DNA of 64,000 nucleotides from a virus, in IMG/VR virus record IMGVR_UViG_3300047095_000666, positions 1 through 64,000 of that record. One strand, given 5' to 3'. The stretch's first letter is position 1. Every line of letters starts with the position of its first letter. This document shows positions 39,873-48,666 of this stretch, piece after piece. Under the pieces are notes generated by a model, which was not told the DNA's origin, made no database searches, and saw only the letters and a list, made by a program, of their open reading frames with translations. The translations under genes were made by a program, and so were the position numbers.

Positions 39873-40961
39873 TCAGCTTGCCAGAGGGATCAGGTGCTTG
39901 ACGCGGTCGTAGAAGACCTCGAAACGCTTCTTCACCTTCTCGGACTTGCTGCCGATGATGGGCAGCTTGTTGCCGGTGAACTCCTTGAACGCGGCGACGC
40001 GCAGCTCGTCTTGCGGGATCTTCTCCAGATAGCGGTACACTGCGAGGAGCATGTCCTCGGTCGGCGGCTTCTTGAGACTCTGGAAGTGATACACCAGAGC
40101 TGTGTTGATGCCGTAGATGGCCGAAGTGTCTTCCGGCAGGTCGTAGTTCTTGTTCATGTCGAGGACGGTGGCGGTGTCCACGACACCGTTCAGCAGCTCC
40201 ATGTAAGCCCAGAAGTCCAGACCGGCACCCTCGCCTACGGTGCCGAAGATCGTCTCGCGCTTCTCTGCGTCGGGCAGGTTGAAGTCGAGGATCTTAGACA
40301 CGTACTCCCAGGTCCGGGGGCTCGGGAAAGCCTTGGACTTGGAAGCGGGGTCGAACTTGTGCAGCAGGTCTTCGCGGAAGCCGAGGAAGCCGAGGATGGA
40401 TTTGTCCATCTTGTTCTCGTAAGCCCACGGCTTCCACTTCTCGAAGGAGACCTCCAGTTCAAGGTGGATCATCCGGTTGGCGAGCGGAGCCGCCATCTTA
40501 AAGACAATGCCTTTGTCGTTCTCACGGTTACCAGCACCGATGATCGAAGCACCTTCCGGGAGGACGTAGTCGCCGATGCGGCGGTCGAGGATGAGCTGGT
40601 AAGCAGCAGCTTGGATCAGCGGAGGAGCAGAGGACAGCTCGTCGAGCATGATCACGCCCATCCAGTCCGGATCGGTCGGCAGCATCGCCGGGGTCAGCCA
40701 GACCGCTTGTTGGGTCTTCGGATTCGGGTACAGGATGCCGCGCAGGTCGCTCGGCTCCAGCTGGGACAGTCGGATGTCGATGTGCTCGAACTTCTGACCT
40801 TCGTAGTCTTCGCCCAGCTCCTTCTTGATATCTTCTGTCATCTCGTCGGCGATCTGACGCACGATCGAGCTCTTGCCAGCGCCAGCCGGACCCCACACCA
40901 TCACGGGAAGCTTGTTCAGGATGATCTCTTTCAGGGTCGTCTTGAGGCTATCAACAAACAT
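39873..40961 (-). CDS. MoxR-type AAA+ ATPase (362 aa)
   Basis: Walker A GPAGAGKSS at residues 24-32, a central MoxR-like region with DIRLSQLEPSDLRG, Walker B VIMLDELSSA, sensor 1 GAGNREND (Asn) and NRMIHLEL. These proteins hydrolyse ATP to remodel or load metal into partner proteins and typically pair with a VWA-domain protein, here at 37229. Length is normal for the family. ATG 40961 follows GAAAGGTGAACGAAT. First gene of the operon after the AT-rich region at 41015-41030. Confidence 0.93.
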   Translation of the reverse strand: MFVDSLKTTLKEIILNKLPVMVWGPAGAGKSSIVRQIADEMTEDIKKELGEDYEGQKFEHIDIRLSQLEPSDLRGILYPNPKTQQAVWLTPAMLPTDPDWMGVIMLDELSSAPPLIQAAAYQLILDRRIGDYVLPEGASIIGAGNRENDKGIVFKMAAPLANRMIHLELEVSFEKWKPWAYENKMDKSILGFLGFREDLLHKFDPASKSKAFPSPRTWEYVSKILDFNLPDAEKRETIFGTVGEGAGLDFWAYMELLNGVVDTATVLDMNKNYDLPEDTSAIYGINTALVYHFQSLKKPPTEDMLLAVYRYLEKIPQDELRVAAFKEFTGNKLPIIGSKSEKVKKRFEVFYDRVKHLIPLAS

Positions 40962-41014
40962 ATTCGTTCACCTTTCATTGTCGAGTTTACGATGACAGAC
41001 GGATGTCTTCATCA

Positions 41015-41030
41015 ATTATATCATATATTT
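41015..41030 (-). promoter_or_regulatory. AT-rich promoter region of the MoxR-VWA operon
   Basis: Minus strand AAATATATGATATAAT, about 55-70 bases before ATG 40961. The element is close to palindromic, and the plus-strand fibre gene cluster begins 70 bases to the right, so direction cannot be fixed from sequence alone. Confidence 0.55.
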
Positions 41031-41099
41031 GCGACCTTCGCTTTGGAATTTTTGGCCAGCCCAGCCCCAACAGCTAATTAATTTCTTTAGTCTTTCCGG

Positions 41100-41564
41100 A
41101 TGACGATACAAATGGGAAAGTTTTATCACACTGTATCTCAATCGTCGACGGGTAGCACAGCAACCGGGACGAACACAGCGGACCCGATCATCGAACTCAA
41201 TGGCGACGTGCTCGGCTACGGCCCAGCATCAGAGGTGTTGACATCGATTGCTCCCACTGGAGTTGTACCCGGCATCTATTCTGCCGTCGAGGTAAATGAG
41301 AAAGGACAAGTCGTAAAGGGGTACACGGCGGAGGTCAACATGGGCCTTGCCATACGGAAATTCAATTTCGTCTACCCCGCTCAGAGATGGAGAGTTGTTC
41401 ACAACCTGGGAACGACAGATTTCACAGAATCCATCAAAAACAGCGAAGGGCTGAAGCTTTTCGCAAACATCAGAATAGTTGATAGCAACGAATTCTGGGT
41501 CGAACTAACGGAACCGGAAGTCGGATCGGTTGTTGTGACATTCGACTTGTCGTCTGCGGCATGA
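41100..41564 (+). CDS. Putative fibre-associated structural protein (154 aa)
   Basis: 154 residues. Ser/Thr-rich N-terminus (SQSSTGSTATGTNT). The C-terminal ~50 residues (VVHNLGTTDF... then a .VV.FDL strand ending) share spacing with segments in the two large fibre proteins that follow (VINHGLNSEHLLF and VNHGLNSEDIWYQ). No strong ribosome site is visible before ATG 41100 or ATG 41112, so the start is uncertain. First gene of the plus-strand structural block. Confidence 0.72.
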   Translation: MTIQMGKFYHTVSQSSTGSTATGTNTADPIIELNGDVLGYGPASEVLTSIAPTGVVPGIYSAVEVNEKGQVVKGYTAEVNMGLAIRKFNFVYPAQRWRVVHNLGTTDFTESIKNSEGLKLFANIRIVDSNEFWVELTEPEVGSVVVTFDLSSAA

Positions 41565-41607
41565 TCGCAGCTGTCAATGACGTTCCCTAACCTAAAAAGG
41601 ATCCATC

Positions 41608-43416
41608 ATGGCATTTCCGAAGTTTCATGGCATTACCCTTGCCAATAACAGCTGGATCGAGAATGCTCACTTTGAGCGCCTCGCAGCTGACCCCGTGCCT
41701 GCCGCTGCTGGCCGTGTCTGGTTCAACACTACCGAGAAGAAGCTGAAGTTCTCCAGCCTCGACGCCTCCGGCGCCGTGGTTACTTATGCCTTCACGAACA
41801 CTGTTGAGCTGGCCGCTGCTCTGGCAGAAGCCAAGGCTTACTCCGACCAGATCAAGCAAGAACTGCTCGGCGGTATCCCGCCCGAGACGCTGGACACGAT
41901 CACTGAGATCGCAGGTGCTCTCCAAAACAATCCCGACATCGTCAACGTCCTGAAGCAATTCTCGACGGATGCCGTTGAAGCCGCCAAGCAAGCCATCCGT
42001 GGCGAAGTTTCCGGTGCCTTCGACACTCTGGAAGAGATCGAAGTTGCGCTGAACCGCATCGATGGTGCTGACACCGTCGAAGGTTCCTTCCGCAAGGCCG
42101 TTCTGGACGAAGCGAATGCTCGCTCCTCCGGCGACCAGAACCTTCAGAACCAGATCGGCGCACCGGTCTCCCTGACCACCGACGCCAAGGGCAACCTCGT
42201 TGCCGCGATCAACGAACTCGACGCTCACGTCGATGCTGAAGTTGCTCGTGCTACCGCTGCTGAAACCGCTCTGGATGACCGTGTTACCACGGTCGAAGGT
42301 CAAGTCAACGGCAAGATCGGCGACCTGACCACCCTGCACACCGACGAGAAGGGCACCATCGTTGGCGCTCTGAACGAAGTGCAGGACGAGCTGGACGCTG
42401 AAGTCGCTGCCCGCACTTCCGCTGTCGCTGCCGAGAAGACTCGCGCTGAAGCTGCTGAAGCTCAGCTGACCACCGATCTGGCTGCTGAAGTTGCTCGTGC
42501 TACCGCTGCCGAGCAACAACTGACCTCCGATCTGGCCACTGAAGTCGCTGCCCGCACTTCCGCTGTCGCTGCCGAGAAGACTCGCGCTGAAGCTGCTGAA
42601 GCTCAGCTGACCACCGATCTGGCTGCTGAAGTTGCTCGTGCTACCGCTGCCGAGCAGGCCGAAGCTGCTCGTGCCCAGTCCGCTGAGCAAACCCTGACCA
42701 CCAACCTCGCCGCCGAGGTTTCCCGTGCTCAGGCTGCGGAACAGACCCTCACGACCAATCTGGCCGCTGAAGTCTCCCGCGCACAAGCTGCCGAGCAGGC
42801 CGAAGCCACCCGCGCTCAGTCTGCCGAAGCTCAGCTGACCACCGATCTGGCTGCTGAAGTCTCCAACCGTATCGCCGCTGTCGCTGCCGAGAAGACCCGC
42901 GCTGAAACCGCCGAGTCCGCTCTGCAAGCTGCCATCACCGCCGAAGCCAACCGTGCTCAAGGCGTCGAAGGCTCCCTGACCGCGCTGACCACGACTGCGA
43001 AGACCTCTCTGGTCGAGGCAATCAACGAGCTGGATTCCGATCTGGCGGCTGAAGTCTCTGCTCGCACCGCTGCGGTGGCCGCTGAGAAGACTCGTGCTGA
43101 AGCTGCTGAAGCTCAGCTCACGTCCGATCTGTCTGCCGAAGCTGCTGCTCGCGCTGCTGCCGACTCCGCTCTGAAGTCCGCGATCAACGGCCAGCACTTC
43201 ACCTTCACCTCGCCGACTGCTGCTCTGTCGCACGTCATCAACCACGGCCTGAACTCCGAACACCTGCTGTTCTCCGTTCTCGTGGAAGGTGCCGACGGCA
43301 AGTTCCGCAACGACATCGTGCCGGTGGAAGAGATCGACTACAACAACTTCCGTATCGATCTGGCTGAAGCTCGCCGCGTCAAGGTCTCCGTCAAGTCCAT
43401 GACTGCACTGGCCTGA
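41608..43416 (+). CDS. Alanine-rich coiled-coil fibre protein (602 aa)
   Basis: 602 residues, ATG 41608 after AAAAAGGATCCATC. The N-terminal ~60 residues form an attachment-like region (AFPKFHGITLANNSW, then a short beta section). Residues ~200-530 consist of Ala/Glu/Arg repeats such as AEVARATAAE and AAVAAEKTRAEAAEAQL. These give a long trimeric coiled-coil shaft, and a 118-bp exact direct repeat is found in the DNA. The last ~70 residues form the shared VINHGLNSE domain. Fits a tail fibre or whisker-like shaft. Confidence 0.88.
   Translation: MAFPKFHGITLANNSWIENAHFERLAADPVPAAAGRVWFNTTEKKLKFSSLDASGAVVTYAFTNTVELAAALAEAKAYSDQIKQELLGGIPPETLDTITEIAGALQNNPDIVNVLKQFSTDAVEAAKQAIRGEVSGAFDTLEEIEVALNRIDGADTVEGSFRKAVLDEANARSSGDQNLQNQIGAPVSLTTDAKGNLVAAINELDAHVDAEVARATAAETALDDRVTTVEGQVNGKIGDLTTLHTDEKGTIVGALNEVQDELDAEVAARTSAVAAEKTRAEAAEAQLTTDLAAEVARATAAEQQLTSDLATEVAARTSAVAAEKTRAEAAEAQLTTDLAAEVARATAAEQAEAARAQSAEQTLTTNLAAEVSRAQAAEQTLTTNLAAEVSRAQAAEQAEATRAQSAEAQLTTDLAAEVSNRIAAVAAEKTRAETAESALQAAITAEANRAQGVEGSLTALTTTAKTSLVEAINELDSDLAAEVSARTAAVAAEKTRAEAAEAQLTSDLSAEAAARAAADSALKSAINGQHFTFTSPTAALSHVINHGLNSEHLLFSVLVEGADGKFRNDIVPVEEIDYNNFRIDLAEARRVKVSVKSMTALA
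42398..42515 (+). repeat. 118-bp exact direct repeat in the fibre gene, copy 1
   Basis: Identical to 42539-42656 (offset 141 bases = 47 codons, in frame). Codes for the coiled-coil shaft repeat. Identity at third codon positions shows a recent duplication or ongoing recombination. Confidence 0.9.
42539..42656 (+). repeat. 118-bp exact direct repeat in the fibre gene, copy 2
   Basis: Second copy of the in-frame 118-bp repeat. Unequal exchange between the two would lengthen or shorten the fibre shaft by 47 residues. Confidence 0.9.
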
Positions 43417-43425
43417 TGAATGAAA

Positions 43426-43454
43426 GGAGGATGGATCGCAAAGATCCATCCTCC
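43426..43454 (+). terminator. Terminator after the coiled-coil fibre gene
   Basis: GGAGGATGGATC / GATCCATCCTCC, a 12-bp perfect stem with a 5-base loop, followed by CTTTCT. T-run is short. Confidence 0.75.
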
Positions 43455-43543
43455 CTTTCTGATTGAGCGCATACGCTGTTCGTGCCTAGAGCGTTATCGG
43501 TTCTCTAGAACTCTTTTATAGAGTATTTCACAGGACCGAGCAA

Positions 43544-43840
43544 ATGCAAGATAACTATCTTGTGGTCTCAAACAAAGACCCGATGATGATCGAGTCGTTC
43601 GAGCAAGTCATTGCGGAGATCGAGGGGAGCCTCTTCAACATGAGGTTTCTTTCGTCCGAGACGAATTTCGACGACCCAGATCAGAAAAAACGCTTCAAGG
43701 ACAACGTAGTTCACCTGAAAAGGTTCTACGAGCGAGCAGAAAGGTTAGCACTCAATGAGCAGACGAATACACCCGGCACAAATGGAAGCCTGGATGCGAA
43801 AGCTCCAAAAAAGAATGTCAAAGTTCTTAAGAAACGCTAA
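43544..43840 (+). CDS. Small hypothetical protein (98 aa)
   Basis: 98 residues, ATG 43544 with CACAGGACCGAGCAA upstream. Acidic helical first two-thirds (MIESFEQVIAEIEGSLF) and a Lys-rich end (APKKNVKVLKKR). Overlaps the next frame by 86 bases, in the +1 frame. Position between two fibre genes suggests a fibre chaperone or tail-related function, unproven. Confidence 0.75.
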   Translation: MQDNYLVVSNKDPMMIESFEQVIAEIEGSLFNMRFLSSETNFDDPDQKKRFKDNVVHLKRFYERAERLALNEQTNTPGTNGSLDAKAPKKNVKVLKKR

Positions 43841-43970
43841 TGCCTCCAACGAGGAAAAGCTGGAGTTCATCCGGCTTCAGTACGGCCTTCTAGATATCGT
43901 CGTCAAGGCTCTCGACGGAAAGGTGTATTTCGTTGGATGCTCTCAGCCATCGCATCACGACGACAACTGA
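43755..43970 (+). CDS. Small overlapping hypothetical protein (71 aa)
   Basis: 71 residues (MSRRIHPAQMEAW...), overlapping the previous gene by 86 bases. The unique part after 43840 has a helical, acidic-basic mix (NEEKLEFIRLQYGLLDIVVKAL) that looks coding. Start choice among ATG 43755, 43782, 43794 and 43815 is open because none has a strong ribosome site. Might instead be reached from the previous frame by frameshifting. Confidence 0.55.
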   Translation: MSRRIHPAQMEAWMRKLQKRMSKFLRNANASNEEKLEFIRLQYGLLDIVVKALDGKVYFVGCSQPSHHDDN

Positions 43971-43985
43971 CTTTAGGATCCAATC

Positions 43986-46748
43986 ATGGCAGAAATTTCC
44001 ATTCTCAGTAATGCGAGAATCGTAGGTGCCTTGCAGTTCGATAAGGACTTCTCCGAGTTCCCCTCGAACCCCAAGGTGGGCACCCTTGTCATCAAGAACA
44101 AGTGTCTCTACGGTTACATCAAGATCGGCGACCTCGAAACGTGGTATCCGTTTGCGTCTCGCACCAATCACTACATCCACGCCCAAGGCGCGGCCTCCGT
44201 CACTTGGACCGTCAACCACGGTCTGAACTCAGAAGACATCTGGTATCAGGTGAAGGACGCATCCGGAATGATCGTGTCCCCCGCTGGCTTCCAAGTCATC
44301 GACGGTAACACTTTGCAGTTCACCTTCACCGAAGCGATCACCGGCACGGTTCTTGTCGTGTCTACCTCTTCGATGGACGTCCCGAGCCTGCGCACTTCCC
44401 TGCTGGAAATCGGCTCCGACGTGCGCATCGACACTGGCGGAATGACGATCTCTGGCGAGCGCGTGCTGACTCGTGCCACTATGACGATCGGCGATGGTTC
44501 TATCGCTCGCTTCACGGTGAACGACCTCCAGCGCCTGAACCTCGTTTCCGGCGTTGGCGTTAGCCTCGACTTCAATGCTGAGGCCAAGTCGATCACCTTC
44601 AACGCGCCGGGTCTTAGCGTCACTCCTGAGTACGTCGCGAACGAGATCTCCGGCGTCAAGGGCGGCGTCAACACTAGCCTGAACACTCTGGCGAAGATTG
44701 CTGCTGCGATCAACAACGATGCCAGCTTCGGCGCTAACGTCGAAGCCGAGATCGCGACGAAGCTGAACGCTTCCGAGGTGGTCAGCAGCGTCCTGCCCAG
44801 CAAGGTCTTGCGCCTCGACGCCACCGGCAAGTTGCCTGCCGACATCACCGGCAACGCGGCGTCTGCAACTTCCGTCAACTGGTCGGGCGTACAGAATCGT
44901 CCGACGACTCTTGGCGGTTACGGTATCACTGACGCCTTCCCCGCCGCCGGTCTGCAATCCGGAACGGTCAACGTTGGAACCATCGTTGTCAATGGTGCGA
45001 TTCTCCCGAATCCCACTAGCTCCATCGACATTGGTTCCCCGACCGCTCGTTTCAAGACGATCTTCGTCGACGAAGCCAAGCTGAGCACGAACACCCTGTA
45101 CATCGGTGACACTCCGATTCTGGGCACGTCTCAGGACACCATCAACATCAAGGCCGACCCCGGTCAGTCGATCAACATGCAGACTCGCGGCACCGGCTCC
45201 ACGCTGGTGACCTCCGAGAAGGGCGTGACTGTTTCGACCAGCGGTATGAACGCCGACGTCGTGATCCAAGCCACCGGCAGCGGATCCAAGGTTCGCTTCG
45301 GCGCTCCTCAGACGATCGACTTCACCGCACCCGAGGTAGTGACTTATGGCAACAGCACCGTCAGCGGAAACCATACCGTTGGCGGCACCCTGACCGTTAC
45401 CGGCAACCTCGTGGTGAACGGTGCTCAGACCACCATCAACGCTACCACCGTCACGACGAAGGACAACATCATCGTCGTGAACTCTGGTGAACTCGGCACC
45501 GGCGTCACTTCCGGTAAGGCGGGTATCCAAGTTGACCGTGGCGACGAAGCTGATTACCAGATCATCTTCGACGAGACTGACGACATGTTCAAGGTCGGCA
45601 TGGTCGGCCAGCTGGAAGTCATTGCGTCTCGTCCTTGGGCGAACAGCACCTTCTCGGCTCTCGGCCACGGACACGTTGACGCCAACGGCTCCAGCTCCGG
45701 CTTCATGAGCGCAGCCAACTTCACGAAGCTGGCTGGCATTGAGAACAACGCAAACTACTACGTTCATCCGACTGGCGACGGCAACCTGCACGTACCGGCG
45801 ACTGGCACCACCAACAACGGTAAGGTGCTGAAGTCCGGCATGACTGCTGGTTCCGCTGCTTGGGCGTTCGTAGACTGGTCCGAGATCACCTCGAAGCCGT
45901 CCACTTTTGCGCCTTCTGCCCACCAGCATGGGGATGCAGACATCACCGACGTAGCGTGGACGAAGGTCACCGGCAAGCCCACGACTCTGGCGGGCTACGG
46001 CATCACCGATGCTGTGAACGTGTCGGAAGTTGTCACGGCAGCTACGCCCAACAAGATCCTCAAGCTGAACTCGGTCGGCAAGCTCGGCACCGGCATCACT
46101 GGTGATGCTGACGGCAACGCCGGGACCGCAACGAAGCTACTGAACGCTCGTACCATTTCCGTCTCCGGAGATGCTACTGGCTCGGCGTCTTTCGACGGCT
46201 CTGCTAACAGCAACATCGCAATCGCTCTGGCGAACGTCGTCACGGCTGGTACTGGTACGAAGGTCACCTACAACGCCAAGGGTCTTGTCACTGGTTCGAC
46301 TTCTCTCGCAGCATCCGACATCCCGTCTCTGGACTGGACGAAGATTACTACCGGCAAGCCGACCACTCTGGCAGGCTACGGCATCACCGACGCGCTGAAC
46401 ACCTCCAGCAATTCCGTGCTGCCTTTGGCGAACGCAGACATTACGAGCGCGTCCCTGACGACCTCCACCACGACTGCTAACCAAGTCGTTGACAGCTTCA
46501 GCTCTACTGCCTACCGTACCGCAAAGTACCTGATTCAGGCCACTTCCGGTACTTCCTACCACGCCTGCGAGGCTCTGGTCATCCACAACGGGACCACCGC
46601 TTCTCTGGTCGTGTACGGCGACGTCATGACTGGCTCCAGTCTGATGACCGTCGATGCCGACGTTTCTGGCGGCAACGTGCGTCTTCTCGCCACTCCGGCG
46701 AACGCGGCAACCACGATCAAGGTCGTGCGTACGTCCATCGACGCGTAA
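43986..46748 (+). CDS. Large tail fibre protein with TLAGYGITDA repeats (920 aa)
   Basis: 920 residues, ATG 43986 after CTTTAGGATCCAATC. Order: N-terminal attachment region, the shared VNHGLNSEDIWYQ domain at residues ~77-130, then beta-rich shaft segments. The classic phage fibre repeat (Phage_fiber_2 type) (P)TTL.GYGITDA occurs at four positions (e.g. near 315, 665 and 800). A Thr/Ser-rich trimeric tip ends the protein. Gly, Asn, Thr and Ala dominate. Very likely a long receptor-contact or shaft fibre. Confidence 0.92.
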   Translation: MAEISILSNARIVGALQFDKDFSEFPSNPKVGTLVIKNKCLYGYIKIGDLETWYPFASRTNHYIHAQGAASVTWTVNHGLNSEDIWYQVKDASGMIVSPAGFQVIDGNTLQFTFTEAITGTVLVVSTSSMDVPSLRTSLLEIGSDVRIDTGGMTISGERVLTRATMTIGDGSIARFTVNDLQRLNLVSGVGVSLDFNAEAKSITFNAPGLSVTPEYVANEISGVKGGVNTSLNTLAKIAAAINNDASFGANVEAEIATKLNASEVVSSVLPSKVLRLDATGKLPADITGNAASATSVNWSGVQNRPTTLGGYGITDAFPAAGLQSGTVNVGTIVVNGAILPNPTSSIDIGSPTARFKTIFVDEAKLSTNTLYIGDTPILGTSQDTINIKADPGQSINMQTRGTGSTLVTSEKGVTVSTSGMNADVVIQATGSGSKVRFGAPQTIDFTAPEVVTYGNSTVSGNHTVGGTLTVTGNLVVNGAQTTINATTVTTKDNIIVVNSGELGTGVTSGKAGIQVDRGDEADYQIIFDETDDMFKVGMVGQLEVIASRPWANSTFSALGHGHVDANGSSSGFMSAANFTKLAGIENNANYYVHPTGDGNLHVPATGTTNNGKVLKSGMTAGSAAWAFVDWSEITSKPSTFAPSAHQHGDADITDVAWTKVTGKPTTLAGYGITDAVNVSEVVTAATPNKILKLNSVGKLGTGITGDADGNAGTATKLLNARTISVSGDATGSASFDGSANSNIAIALANVVTAGTGTKVTYNAKGLVTGSTSLAASDIPSLDWTKITTGKPTTLAGYGITDALNTSSNSVLPLANADITSASLTTSTTTANQVVDSFSSTAYRTAKYLIQATSGTSYHACEALVIHNGTTASLVVYGDVMTGSSLMTVDADVSGGNVRLLATPANAATTIKVVRTSIDA

Positions 46749-46756
46749 AACTGAGC

Positions 46757-46784
46757 GGGCGGAATCTTCGGGTTCCGCCCCTCT
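46757..46784 (+). terminator. Terminator after the large fibre gene
   Basis: GGGCGGAA / TTCCGCCC with an 8-base loop containing CTTCGG, then CTCTTTC. Confidence 0.8.
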
Positions 46785-46818
46785 TTCATTTCTGTAACTG
46801 CCTAGAGGATAGTGAATC

Positions 46819-48567
46819 ATGGCGACTCAAACCCGTTTCGTGGCCAAGAACGGCCTCGACAACAACAGCAAGACGATCACGAGCGTGGCCGATCCGGTCA
46901 ACGCCCAAGACGCGTCCACCAAGAATTTCTCCAGTAACGCCGACAACCTGACTGCAGGCACCGTTGCTGCCGCCCGCATGCCCGCCTTTACCGGCGATGC
47001 TACTTCTTCCGCTGGTTCCACCGCCCTGACCCTCGCCAACGTGGTCACTGCCGGTACCGGCATAAAGATCACCTTCAACGCCAAGGGTCTGGTGACTGGC
47101 TCCGCGTCTCTTGCTGCTGCGGACATCCCGTCTCTGGACTGGAGTAAGATCACCTCCGGCAAGCCGACCACACTCTCCGGCTACGGCATCACCGATGCTC
47201 AAACTCTGATCGCTGCAGGCACCACCGCTCAGTACTATCGTGGCGACAAGTCGTGGGCAACTCTCGACAAAGCTGCTGTCGGTTTGGGTAACGTCGAGAA
47301 CACCGCCCTCTCCACTTGGGCTGGCTCCTCCAACCTGACCACTGCTGGTAACTTGACTGCGGCTTCGCTGTCTGTCACCGGCAACCTGACCGTCAATGGT
47401 ACGACCACGACCGTCAACAGCACGACCGTCACCCTCGACGATCCAGTCATCACCCTCGGCGGCGACACCGCTCCGACGACTGACGACAACAAAGATCGCG
47501 GCGTTGAGTTCCGTTGGCACAACGGCAGTGCTGCAAAGGTAGGCTTCTTCGGCTTCGACGACTCCACCGGCAAGCTGACGTTCATCCCGGACGCCACTAA
47601 CACCAACGAAGTCTTCAGCGGCTCCAAGGGTACCATCGATGCGTACATCGCGTGGTCTGATGTCACCAGCAAGCCAACGACTCGTGATGGTTATGGGATC
47701 ACCGACGTTCCCAAGACTGACGGCACAGGTGCTTCTGGATCGTGGAATATCAGTGTCACCGGCACGGCAAGTTCTACGCCGCAGCACACTGTCGTTGACC
47801 GCGATCGTACTCTGGCTGCTACTTTGCCGAACTCCTTCGGCCAATCGGTTCGGTTCGACTTTGCGAATGCGTCTGCGACTGGCACTGGAGGCAATTACTC
47901 CGGCGTGATGACTTTTGCTCCTTACACCGGAACTACCGCATCTACTGGTGACGCTTCGTATCAGATTGCGTTCGGCAGTACCGCCGTGAACGGAGGCGGC
48001 AATCCGCAGCTCCGTATCCGGAAGGGCATTGACACAACGTGGAACGGTTGGGTTGACGTACTGACGAGTGTCAATTACAATAGCTACTCCCCGACTCTGA
48101 CTGGCACTGGCGCTTCTGGCAGCTGGGGCATCAACGTCACTGGCACTGCCGGTGGTCTATCTGGCGGTGATTCCACGTTCTACGGTCTGCTGTACAATAC
48201 CTCAACTGCCGATCTCAATACTTTCAATGCTCCCGGTATTGTCAGCGCCGAGTACACTGGCTCCACCAACCGTCCTGTGGCCTCCACGGGTCACATGTTC
48301 CAGATTTCTGATGCTGGCGGCACTGACGTCAAAACTCAGTGGTACTTTGAAAGCACTGGTGTCACTCCCTACGTGCGTCTGCAATGGGGCAATGGGACGT
48401 GGAAACCTTGGCAGGCCGTCCTTACCAGCAGCAACTTCTCCACGTATGCGACTCCGGCAGCACACGCTGGCGACGCCAACATCCACATCACCGCAGCTCA
48501 GAACACGTTCCTTGACGCGTTTGTCACAGGCGGCGATGTGATCCTTGACGCAAACGCTACGTTCTGA
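46819..48567 (+). CDS. Tail fibre protein, partly duplicated from its neighbour (582 aa)
   Basis: 582 residues, ATG 46819 with TAGAGGATAGTGAATC upstream. Residues ~65-125 match the upstream fibre's last repeat block almost line by line (VTAGTG...AKGLVTGS...IPSLDW...GKPTTL.GYGITDA). The C-terminal half has fibre-tip segments with WNGWVDVLTS and WKPWQAVLTS turns and GTGASGSWGINVTGTA repeats, which are widespread in tail fibre tips (pyocin-knob-like). A receptor-contact role is likely. Confidence 0.9.
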   Translation: MATQTRFVAKNGLDNNSKTITSVADPVNAQDASTKNFSSNADNLTAGTVAAARMPAFTGDATSSAGSTALTLANVVTAGTGIKITFNAKGLVTGSASLAAADIPSLDWSKITSGKPTTLSGYGITDAQTLIAAGTTAQYYRGDKSWATLDKAAVGLGNVENTALSTWAGSSNLTTAGNLTAASLSVTGNLTVNGTTTTVNSTTVTLDDPVITLGGDTAPTTDDNKDRGVEFRWHNGSAAKVGFFGFDDSTGKLTFIPDATNTNEVFSGSKGTIDAYIAWSDVTSKPTTRDGYGITDVPKTDGTGASGSWNISVTGTASSTPQHTVVDRDRTLAATLPNSFGQSVRFDFANASATGTGGNYSGVMTFAPYTGTTASTGDASYQIAFGSTAVNGGGNPQLRIRKGIDTTWNGWVDVLTSVNYNSYSPTLTGTGASGSWGINVTGTAGGLSGGDSTFYGLLYNTSTADLNTFNAPGIVSAEYTGSTNRPVASTGHMFQISDAGGTDVKTQWYFESTGVTPYVRLQWGNGTWKPWQAVLTSSNFSTYATPAAHAGDANIHITAAQNTFLDAFVTGGDVILDANATF

Positions 48568-48666
48568 TGAAGAACCACGCTAGCTTTATCGTGTAACAAT
48601 GGTTTAGTTAGCGTGTCTCTCAACAGTGATTGGCACGAATCCTTTTTCTCATTAAGGAAGAAACAA

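Noticed and set aside
42300-43160. Possible CRISPR-like repeat array
   Set aside because: The repeats are in-frame protein repeats of a coiled-coil fibre, without unique spacers of constant length.
41587-43449. A 620-codon minus-strand frame opposite the coiled-coil fibre gene
   Set aside because: Antisense of a repetitive GC-rich fibre gene; its repeats simply mirror the fibre repeats and no start signal is present.
43800-43830. A classical -1 frameshift at A-AAA-AAG joining the two small overlapping genes
   Set aside because: A -1 shift there meets a stop after five codons; the second gene is in the +1 frame.
44229-45929. A 566-codon minus-strand frame opposite the large fibre gene
   Set aside because: Antisense shadow of a fibre gene rich in Gly/Thr/Ala codons; no promoter or ribosome site.
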